Origin: Candidatus Peregrinibacteria bacterium CG1_02_54_53 | GTDB taxonomy: Bacteria > Patescibacteriota > Gracilibacteria > Peribacterales > Peribacteraceae | Direction: 5' to 3' | Length of the DNA stretch: 64,000 nt | Assembly (NCBI GenBank): GCA_001872575.1 | Contig: MNWP01000006.1 | Coordinates: 1 to 64,000 of the forward strand | Part shown: positions 57,101 through 64,000 of the stretch, piece by piece | How the letters are laid out: every line of letters starts with the position of its first letter | Position numbering within the stretch: the stretch's first letter is position 1 | Program-made: the position numbers and the translations under genes | The notes under the pieces: model-generated | What the model was told of the DNA's origin: nothing | Database searches by the model: none | The model's input: only the letters and a program-made list of their open reading frames with translations

Positions 57101-60100
57101 TCACCGATCCAATGGGGGGAGTGTATTATTCTTCACACGAAAACCAATGGCCCGATAGAGGTCCCCTTTTAGCACAGGGGTTTGCAGGAGATTACTTGCC
57201 GACAGATTCTTCAGTTTGTCGTCGAGGAGCCCCAGTTGTTTGCTCTTCGCGACCAATGCTTCGCCTTCCAGATTTTCTCCTATGGCAACAGGTAGCAATG
57301 CCTGATAGGTGAGGACGCCATCATGATGCTCCAGAAGTTGCGTAACGATGCTGTCATCGGAGGCAGAGAGTGCCTGATTGCTATCAATGCTGTAGTTCAG
57401 CCTGTCAACGCTGAGAGGGGGCACATGTACACGGGGGATGAGTGAACCAGTCAAGATGAGGTACTGAGTGCCAAGGAGCAGGAGAGGATCATTACTGATA
57501 TTGTCGATGGGATAGAGCACCGTTCCCTCACGAATCATTGCCAGCTGAAGTTGACGCAACGGTGTTCCCTCCAATGCAAAGGGATTCTGATCTGTTGCGA
57601 GGCAGTAACTGAGCACGCGGCCAATGGCCTGACCGATAGCTATTTCATTCACGTGGGTGCGATAGAAACTATTGGCGATCTGGCTCACCCCGGTATTCAA
57701 AGATGCAGGAAAAATATTGGCCCCATTCGCGGGGAGCAGCATGTTCAACGATACTTCTGCAGGTTTGGACAGAGAAAAGACACTCGCAATTTCAAGAATG
57801 CTTGGGAAATTATTCAATAATTGCCTATTTGCCTCGAGAAGAGGAAGTACAGAAGCGTAATACTCCTCGGTTGTATAGATCCCATGGAAATCAAGTTGGT
57901 ACTGCACGGCTGCCAGCGCATCCTCGAACAGGACGGCAGTTTGGTTTTTTGCCACACACCAATCAGGAAAATTCTTACCGGTGAAGCAGTCACTTGGGCA
58001 TTTCTTGTCGGGGCAATATTTTGTATCGATACGAAGGTCTTCCTGTGTAACTATTTTTTTCGAAACGAGCCGTCTGCCCTCCCGAATGTATGGCTGATTG
58101 AAAAAGGGGCTATAGTGGTCCGTAGCAAGCCCAATCACCAGTTGCATACGTTTTGGAGTACAAGTGAAGTGCGAAGGGTCGCATCCGTATTTCTCAGGTA
58201 AAGGTGCAGCAGCATAACGCATCCAATATGCATATGCCGCAGCACGCTCGCGCGATTGTTCAATGAGTTTCGGTGAATCGATGTCCGCGACAGATACAGT
58301 TTTCAAATCACTTGCGGGAGTGACTACCAGCGTTATTCCCATAGTGTTTTTCCCTATATTAGAGGGAATGAGCCCCACAGGTTCGCCCTTGAGTACATTG
58401 GCCGGAGAAACAATATTGCGGTGCGTGAAGAGTGAGACGGAGAGAGGATTCTGCTCACTTGTCATCGGAGGGAAGAAGTCAAAGGTCCAGGTAGTGGACA
58501 ATGGAGGAATATCTTCAAAGAGATAGAGAAAGCTCTCTTTCTGCTCGGAACCGGTGTGCGTATCAAATTGGATAGGATCCTGTCGAATGATGAATGGCCT
58601 CTCTAATATGCAAATATCGTTTCCCTCCACATGAGTCCAGGCAAATGTGGTATTGATAGAACCATTCTCCTCACGAATCGTAGCCTGTGAGGGACAGGGG
58701 GCGTCGTGTGAGAACATGGCTGACCGATACAACCCCGGAGGGAGTGCTGCGAAGGTAGATGAAAGGGGGGGCTGGAGAGAATTACTGTTTCTTCTGTACA
58801 CATCGACCGATGGCGAAGGAACTGCGATCATCTGTGCAAAAATATCCGAGGCCCTGATCGTAACGCCCGGAAACAGAAAGGCCTTGCCGGCATACTCATA
58901 TTGTTTCGTTCTTCGTATTGTGTGATGGAGAGGTGTGGGGGTGGTAGAAGGTTGAGTGGCGATCGTGAGTGCTTGCTGCTTGGCAGATCGAATCCAGATA
59001 TCATAGATGCCGGCAGGGGTGGGCAGAGCTTTAGAGGCATTGTCAGAGAAGTATGTCGATGAGTTTTCAACAGAGTCAATAATCAGTTGGACATTACCCC
59101 ATGGCCTGTCATTCGAGGATGCCAGCCGTAGCTTGTATTTTTTCCCTTTTGCAAGCGAAGAGAGGAACAATGGTTGTAATAGTCGATTCTCCATTTGAGT
59201 CGAGAAGACTTGAGATTGTATTTTTGTGTTGGAGTCTGCATCGAGAAGCTCCATGGCCCACCAGCGGGATATGGTGTCGCTGATTGAAGATAGGTAGAGC
59301 GCATCTTCGGTCACTGAAAAATCCCACTCATGCACGGGCTGTTTGATGTTTCTGAATGGGGAGTTATATGCCCATTTTTCGTTCGTGAGCACACGGCTTG
59401 ATCGGGTGAGGTCGAAAACCTGCGAGCCTGCCGAGACTTTGGTGGGAATAATGACGATCGCCGATGGTTCCAGTTGCTCCACCGCAAGGTCGGTAAGAGT
59501 CATTCCATTCCGCAGTTCAGGAATTTGGATACGGGCGAGAAACGGGCTGAGCTGTTGCATCTCAAGATGGTGACCCCGGAAGGTGAGTTTCGGTAGGGTT
59601 ACGGGCAAGCGCTCTCGCGTCATGATCAGAGCCTCTGCTGCATAGGCGGGAAATCCTTTCCACTGAATGCTGCTTCGGATGAACGGAGGGCGCAGAACCA
59701 GTGCCTGTTCGTGGAGGATGTTTTTTTTCACCAAAATCAATCCTTCGATTTTAGTGGAGGTGCCATGCTGTGCCACGAGAGAAAACGAGACGGTGCGTCC
59801 GGCCTCGATTGGGAATGCCCCGACGCGTGTGTACTGCTCATTGGCAGGAAGTGCGAGGTCAAATGAGAGCGGCAGATCCTGCCAGAGGGGCGAGGCAGCA
59901 AATACTCTTACCGAGCCACCCTGATGCACGAGGTACACGTCAAAGATATCGGAGCTTTCTGTGGTAACGGGGATTTCGAGTGGGCAGGGAATGTCGGATG
60001 ACACCAGTACAGAGGCATCTGCAATGGCACTTCCGCTTCCCGCCTTTTTCCAGCACCTTTGCTGTTCTTTTGGAGGAAAAAATTCACCGGGGTATCCACG

Positions 60101-60877
60101 ATCCAGCAGAAAAAAAGCCGAGGTCATTGCCTGAGTACGATTTCCCAATCCCCCAATCACCTGTCCCTTTTCGTTTGTTTCTCCTTCAATAAATCCACGC
60201 CGCACTTTATCATGAAGGGCAGAAATCTCTTCTGTGGCGCTCTGTGCATCGATGCCAAGATTGAAAGGAGTTTCTGTCATTGCCAGCAGCTTTCCGGTTG
60301 TTGTTCCATCAACCAGATAGTGATAGCGAATGCGGATAACATCATGCGTTTGAATATCCCTGAGCAGCGCTTCACTCCAGAGTCCCCCCTTTTTTCGCAC
60401 TTCAATGAGCCGTTGTCCTGTCAGGAGATTGATATTCTCGTGCTGCAGTCGGGAACGGAAGAATTCCTCGAAATCATCGGGGATGCTGGCCGCTCTGCCG
60501 ACCACTGCTTTGCCCAGACCAACGTTGCTGCCGGTACCGCCTCTTTTCTTTTGAAGAAAGAGAAGAAGATCCCCGTAGATTCCATTATCTTCCCAATTTC
60601 TTCTTACGTCGTCGAAGGCACTCATGCCTGCTTCGGTTGCCTGCCCTCCCACCGTTTCGCTTTCTGTAGCCAGTACGACCTTCGCTCCGTGCTCTGCTGC
60701 GGTTATAGCGGCACTTGTGCCGCCGAGGCTGGCACCGTAGATCAAAATGTCAGTCTCTATGGTTGTTGTAACGGGGATTCTGTTTCGTATTAGATTAAGA
60801 CCTACAACGATGCAGGTTGTTGCAATCAGAAGTACCGACAAGATGAGAGCGATTTTTCGAAACATAGCCGCAGACAT
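57101..60877 (-). CDS. Large membrane-anchored FAD-dependent oxidoreductase-like protein (1258 residues)
   Basis: An N-terminal anchor helix (about 7-28) precedes a Rossmann FAD motif DILIYGASLGGTSAAITAAEHGAKVVLATE (about 43-72, G-x-G-x2-G with GAS-LGG), then TVGGQATEAGMSAFDD and a region with KKRGGTGSNVGLG. This matches the FAD_oxidored group. A long central region (about 290-870) is beta-rich and not assigned. The C-terminal part resumes FAD_oxidored-like motifs: QPYIREGRRLVSKKIVTQEDLR (about 965), Cys-rich DTKYCPDKKCPSDCFTGKNFPDWC, and GIGQAIGRVLSYCLATD-like IGQAIGRVLSYCL. The family is usually about 450-550 residues without an anchor. The ATG at 60875-60877 or M5 can start it. Confidence 0.75.
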   Translation of the reverse strand: MSAAMFRKIALILSVLLIATTCIVVGLNLIRNRIPVTTTIETDILIYGASLGGTSAAITAAEHGAKVVLATESETVGGQATEAGMSAFDDVRRNWEDNGIYGDLLLFLQKKRGGTGSNVGLGKAVVGRAASIPDDFEEFFRSRLQHENINLLTGQRLIEVRKKGGLWSEALLRDIQTHDVIRIRYHYLVDGTTTGKLLAMTETPFNLGIDAQSATEEISALHDKVRRGFIEGETNEKGQVIGGLGNRTQAMTSAFFLLDRGYPGEFFPPKEQQRCWKKAGSGSAIADASVLVSSDIPCPLEIPVTTESSDIFDVYLVHQGGSVRVFAASPLWQDLPLSFDLALPANEQYTRVGAFPIEAGRTVSFSLVAQHGTSTKIEGLILVKKNILHEQALVLRPPFIRSSIQWKGFPAYAAEALIMTRERLPVTLPKLTFRGHHLEMQQLSPFLARIQIPELRNGMTLTDLAVEQLEPSAIVIIPTKVSAGSQVFDLTRSSRVLTNEKWAYNSPFRNIKQPVHEWDFSVTEDALYLSSISDTISRWWAMELLDADSNTKIQSQVFSTQMENRLLQPLFLSSLAKGKKYKLRLASSNDRPWGNVQLIIDSVENSSTYFSDNASKALPTPAGIYDIWIRSAKQQALTIATQPSTTPTPLHHTIRRTKQYEYAGKAFLFPGVTIRASDIFAQMIAVPSPSVDVYRRNSNSLQPPLSSTFAALPPGLYRSAMFSHDAPCPSQATIREENGSINTTFAWTHVEGNDICILERPFIIRQDPIQFDTHTGSEQKESFLYLFEDIPPLSTTWTFDFFPPMTSEQNPLSVSLFTHRNIVSPANVLKGEPVGLIPSNIGKNTMGITLVVTPASDLKTVSVADIDSPKLIEQSRERAAAYAYWMRYAAAPLPEKYGCDPSHFTCTPKRMQLVIGLATDHYSPFFNQPYIREGRRLVSKKIVTQEDLRIDTKYCPDKKCPSDCFTGKNFPDWCVAKNQTAVLFEDALAAVQYQLDFHGIYTTEEYYASVLPLLEANRQLLNNFPSILEIASVFSLSKPAEVSLNMLLPANGANIFPASLNTGVSQIANSFYRTHVNEIAIGQAIGRVLSYCLATDQNPFALEGTPLRQLQLAMIREGTVLYPIDNISNDPLLLLGTQYLILTGSLIPRVHVPPLSVDRLNYSIDSNQALSASDDSIVTQLLEHHDGVLTYQALLPVAIGENLEGEALVAKSKQLGLLDDKLKNLSASNLLQTPVLKGDLYRAIGFRVKNNTLPPLDR

Positions 60878-60993
60878 CAGATTACCAGTAACTTCTAATA
60901 GTTACCATTTATGGACTGATTGAACGCATTTTCCCTCATCACAACGAGACGGTAAACCCTCGCATTCTCTCAACCAATAACACGGTAGTGAGG

Positions 60994-63471
60994 TTATCTC
61001 TTTCGTCCGTTCTTTTGCAGGGGAATGACATGCCCATCGAGCAGCTCTACAGAGCCACCGCCTACGCCCAATGCCCATGGCGCTCCAGCCTGTGCGGGCA
61101 TGCGCTTTTTCTCCTTGTTCTCAAAAAGCAGAGGATCACCACTTACAGTTGGGGGTGCGGCTAACGAGACATGCGCAAGAGGCTTGGAATCGCCGTTTCC
61201 TGCAATCTGTGCATCAATCGCCATGCCCCCCGGAACTACTCGAACCGTCACGAGACACATGTATTCCCGGCCATCTTCAGTGATAACAGGCTGTTGATGA
61301 TCGCCGAATGCTGCGGTATCGCGCCTCTGACTACTGAAGAATGACGTCCCTTCCAGATCAAAACCTGATCGGTACGCGCCAGCTGCTTTCTTGTCCATGT
61401 TTCCATCCCAATAGAGACTAATGCTCCTGCCATTGGGAAGGGGAACCGCGAACGCGGTCACGCCTTGCATGCCATCTGGCCAGCGACCATTTGCAGTGCG
61501 TTTGAAAACGAAACGAAATGCATACTGCCCGCTTTGAATAACCTTTTGGCTTTCAGCAGACAACGGAAGATTGATGGCGGCAACCCAGGCGTGAGTTCCG
61601 GAACTTCCTTGCAGGAGTTTTAATTGTCCTTCTTTATTTTTTACCTGCCATCGTTCGCGCGCAACAAATCCTTTCTTGATGAGAGCTTCGAGATCTTCGC
61701 CTAACAGATCCACGGCTCCAGGAGGCAGTATATTCGGCACATCAACGCGAACGTCAGGTGGTTCTGTCTGTGCAACTTCAACCGGTGGACGCATCGGTGC
61801 ACCTCTGAAGAAGCCCAGATCACCGGAATGCTCATGCAGGAGCCTACGTTTCATGTCTTTGACGCGTGCCGTGAGGATCGCAGAATCCGATTTCGGCTCT
61901 GCAAGCTCCAGACAGTGTACTGCCATGGCTACTGCTCCAGGACCTGCCATATCGGCAGAGACGAGGTCTTGTGCGAGCTGATAGAGATCAGTTGCCGGAA
62001 GGGTGTCACTCTGGTCAACACGTGCCGCCAGATTGCCGAGTACAGAGCCTTTTTGGGTTTGTAATGCAGTAGAGAACGACCAGTCTCCCTGTTCAAGACA
62101 GCGATACGCACCCACTGCCCCATTTGCCTCAGGATCGTCGGGATTTGAGGCCAATGTCTGTCGGTGAGCGGCGATTCCCTGCGATGCGAATGTTTTTTCA
62201 AGCTGGGTCACCAAGCGGAGCATGTCAGCGCATTCCTCCGTATCGGCTGAGGGGCTCCTTCTCAGAGAAGCCAGGAATCGCTTCGCTCCATCGAAATCAT
62301 CCTGCGCACACAGACTGCGGGCCACTCCGGAGGCATGTGTCATAACCTGTTCAATGTTTCCACCCTTCTGTTTGGCGGCCTCCTGCACGGCAGCAATGGC
62401 CTGCCCAATCATCGAATCATCAACATCAAACAGGCGCTGCATTTCTGCAAGCACGGTCATGACGGTGCCGAGGTTGTTTTCGCCACGCGCTTTTTCAAGA
62501 GCGACCTGGAGCAAAACCCACTGTTCCACGGGTTTCTCAGTTCGCTGTATCTGTTCCAGTAACTGCTCCACGCTCTGCTTACGCAATGTGGGGCTCCGGA
62601 ACAGGTCGTTGTAGGGAGCCAGTTCTTCGTCAGTGGGCTGCGCCCGGCGCTTGGGAGGCGAAGGCTCGATGGGGGCGGCCTCCTTCGATTCGGGAGTAAC
62701 GGGGGTAACATCAGCAGGCTCCGGCCTTATTTGCGGCTCAGCAGGTGATTCGGGTTGGAAGAGAGGAGGAAGTGTCGGTTCCTCCTGCTGAGGGATGACC
62801 TGCGGTTCCGGCTCAACAATGTCGACAGGTTCTGCGGGGACTGCAGGTTCTTTAGTCACCGGTTGTGGCTGCGTGAGTTCCGGTGTGTTCGGTGGCAACA
62901 TTCTCTCAGCAGATACTGTCGGTTGCTTGTCGGGAATCGATGATTTATTCGCCAGAACTCCGCCGACTGTAGCGGCGATACCCGCAGCCGCAGCGGTTAT
63001 CCACGGGTGGCGCTTGATTCTTTCGGCTATGCCTGCGAGCGGCTTCGTCGGGCGACGGACGACAGCTGGGGTCAATTCGGCGATCGTATCGTGGGTCGCT
63101 GATGTTTCGCTGTTTACATTCTTTCCGTTGCCATTTCCGTTACCCAGGCGACTGAGTTTTTCGTCGTACTTCCCTCGTTTTTCTGTCGTCAAAAGAACTT
63201 CTGCTGCGGCGTTCACTTCATCGAGAATATGACCTGCTAAATGCGCATGTTTGGGATCTTCTTTCTGCTCCCTCGCAAGAAGATCTCTGCGCGCGTGAAC
63301 CGCCATAGCAATGGTGCTCTCATCGGCACCATTTGTAATTCCAAGCAGCTCATAGTATGAGCAAGGTCTGTGATCCTTTGGAATATTGAGCCATTCAGAA
63401 TACGGATCAAAGCCATTCCCGTGCTCGTGGCGTCCGTGTGCCCCGTCTGTCGGATGATCAGTGGTGGCCAT
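60994..63471 (-). CDS. Protein with Planctomycetes-style N-terminal domain and a lectin-like C-terminus
   Basis: An 825-residue protein. Residues 20-108 (FDPYSEWLNIPKDHRPCSYYELLG, then ILDEVNAAAEVLLTTEKRGKYDEKL) match the J-domain-like N-terminal module that precedes kinases and WD40 proteins in Planctomycetes (pattern DPY-x-WLgIP ... YrLLG ... LNEi-x-aA-x-vLL ... YD-x-L). A helix at about 158-178 (HPWITAAAAGIAATVGGVLA) may span the membrane. A Pro/Glu-rich linker (about 185-295), an alpha-solenoid-like region (about 300-600) and a beta-sandwich-like domain with WQVKNKEGQLKLLQG and YAFRFVFKRTANGRW (about 630-815) follow. The ATG at 63469-63471 was chosen at MATTDHPTDG. Confidence 0.75.
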   Translation of the reverse strand: MATTDHPTDGAHGRHEHGNGFDPYSEWLNIPKDHRPCSYYELLGITNGADESTIAMAVHARRDLLAREQKEDPKHAHLAGHILDEVNAAAEVLLTTEKRGKYDEKLSRLGNGNGNGKNVNSETSATHDTIAELTPAVVRRPTKPLAGIAERIKRHPWITAAAAGIAATVGGVLANKSSIPDKQPTVSAERMLPPNTPELTQPQPVTKEPAVPAEPVDIVEPEPQVIPQQEEPTLPPLFQPESPAEPQIRPEPADVTPVTPESKEAAPIEPSPPKRRAQPTDEELAPYNDLFRSPTLRKQSVEQLLEQIQRTEKPVEQWVLLQVALEKARGENNLGTVMTVLAEMQRLFDVDDSMIGQAIAAVQEAAKQKGGNIEQVMTHASGVARSLCAQDDFDGAKRFLASLRRSPSADTEECADMLRLVTQLEKTFASQGIAAHRQTLASNPDDPEANGAVGAYRCLEQGDWSFSTALQTQKGSVLGNLAARVDQSDTLPATDLYQLAQDLVSADMAGPGAVAMAVHCLELAEPKSDSAILTARVKDMKRRLLHEHSGDLGFFRGAPMRPPVEVAQTEPPDVRVDVPNILPPGAVDLLGEDLEALIKKGFVARERWQVKNKEGQLKLLQGSSGTHAWVAAINLPLSAESQKVIQSGQYAFRFVFKRTANGRWPDGMQGVTAFAVPLPNGRSISLYWDGNMDKKAAGAYRSGFDLEGTSFFSSQRRDTAAFGDHQQPVITEDGREYMCLVTVRVVPGGMAIDAQIAGNGDSKPLAHVSLAAPPTVSGDPLLFENKEKKRMPAQAGAPWALGVGGGSVELLDGHVIPLQKNGRKR

Positions 63472-63531
63472 CGGGTACAGTCTCCCGCAGAACAGATGAA
63501 TTGTCAAGTTATCTTCACATAGCCAATGCTA

Positions 63532-64000
63532 CTACTTTAGAAGCAAGAGAAACTTCTTCTCGTCAATCATGGCGACGTTCAGTTTGCGTGCGTCATCCTC
63601 CTTGCTCCCCGGGTCTGCTCCCACCAGAACGTAATCCGTTTTCTTGCTCACTGACGAACTCACTTTTCCTCCGCGCTCCTTGATGAGTATCTTGGCCTGC
63701 TCGCGACTCAATGTCGGGAGCGTGCCCGTGAGTACGAAGGTTTTGCCGGCGAAGATCTGCGGTGCGTGGCTGCCTTCGGACTGCAAGGCCAAAACACCGG
63801 CTGCCGCGAATTTGTGCAGCAGGTCGCGATGATCTTCTTCATCGATCCACTCCTTCACCGATGCGGCGACCACCGGACCGATGCCGTCGATCTCGGCTAA
63901 CTTCTCAGCTTCCATCTCTTGCAGTGTCTGACAAATGCTCTCCATCATGATGCCGTGGAGCTTTCCCTTTTTTGTCTCTGATCCGAAGAGCGATGTTTGC
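63532..64000 (-). CDS. ligA: NAD-dependent DNA ligase, C-terminal part (cut by window edge)
   Basis: The frame is open to the right edge with no start inside; 156 codons are visible. Residues near the visible start are a helix-hairpin-helix segment ([31 protein letters not shown]). The BRCT domain follows: [66 protein letters not shown]. That is the standard C-terminus of LigA. The catalytic adenylation domain lies outside the window. Confidence 0.93.
   Translation of the reverse strand, partial: QTSLFGSETKKGKLHGIMMESICQTLQEMEAEKLAEIDGIGPVVAASVKEWIDEEDHRDLLHKFAAAGVLALQSEGSHAPQIFAGKTFVLTGTLPTLSREQAKILIKERGGKVSSSVSKKTDYVLVGADPGSKEDDARKLNVAMIDEKKFLLLLK

Noticed and set aside
1..64000. CRISPR array or cas genes
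   Set aside because: No regularly spaced repeats of 24-40 bases and no cas-like proteins are seen.
1..64000. Alternative genetic code (TGA as Gly)
   Set aside because: Many clear genes end at TGA with a correct C-terminus (for example rplQ, rpmJ, rpoA), so TGA is a stop.

Overview
The window looks like a chromosome segment of a Candidate Phyla Radiation (Patescibacteria) bacterium, most likely of the Peregrinibacteria/Peribacteria group. This is inferred from the gene set and style (compact genes, small ribosomal proteins, partial purine pathway, many envelope glycosyltransferases, SLH proteins, family-specific small proteins), not from a search. TGA acts as a normal stop, which argues against the Gracilibacteria/Absconditabacteria code. 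Many genes have no clear Shine-Dalgarno sequence, and several promoters sit so close to the start codon that leaderless mRNAs are likely.

Region 1 (1-19971) is mostly housekeeping. A truncated transposase and a secreted SLH-CAP protein precede the distal half of the spc operon: rplO-secY-adk-map-infA-rpmJ-rpsM-rpsK-rpsD-rpoA-rplQ-rplM-rpsI. Nothing ribosomal lies directly upstream of rplO, so the spc operon is split here. Then come tRNA-Thr(CGT), dprA, a membrane protein, tpiA, rpiB, an AEC-type permease, rpe, a DUF192 lipoprotein, an ALG10-like membrane glucosyltransferase, dgkA, purC, a family 2 glycosyltransferase and a small membrane-anchored protein.

Region 2 (20005-37742) is an envelope-glycan locus, mainly on the minus strand: HAD phosphatase, ATP-grasp ligase, family 2 glycosyltransferases, a Gfo/Idh/MocA dehydrogenase with a DegT aminotransferase (together an amino-sugar module), three large GT-C-like membrane proteins, a sugar epimerase and a PMT-type mannosyltransferase. 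ftsH and purB lie on the plus strand within or beside it.

Region 3 (37872-50085) is a 12.2-kb integrative element inserted in the 3' end of tRNA-Leu(GAG). It is bounded by an exact 18-bp direct repeat. It carries a large serine recombinase whose 3' end runs through attL into the tRNA, an AAA+ ATPase with a C-terminal winged helix, a five-gene run of small proteins (including a DUF5659 protein and an unlisted 54-residue protein), a membrane-anchored staphylococcal-nuclease-like protein, an HExxH protein, an SLH protein, a frameshifted DUF4238 gene, a three-gene AbiV-type cassette and a GIY-YIG protein. Its intergenic spaces are rich in inverted repeats. No conjugation or virion genes are recognisable.

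Region 4 (50317-64000) returns to envelope functions: a membrane-anchored protein of unknown role, a 946-residue GT-C-like protein, an 824-residue fusion of a GT4 glycosyltransferase with a CsaB-like polysaccharide pyruvyltransferase, a 1258-residue membrane-anchored FAD oxidoreductase-like protein, a protein with a Planctomycetes-style N-terminal domain, and the 3' end of ligA. The CsaB-like domain and the SLH proteins at 329-1459 and 45982-47187 fit together: pyruvylated wall polysaccharide is the known ligand of SLH domains, so this cell probably anchors surface proteins that way.
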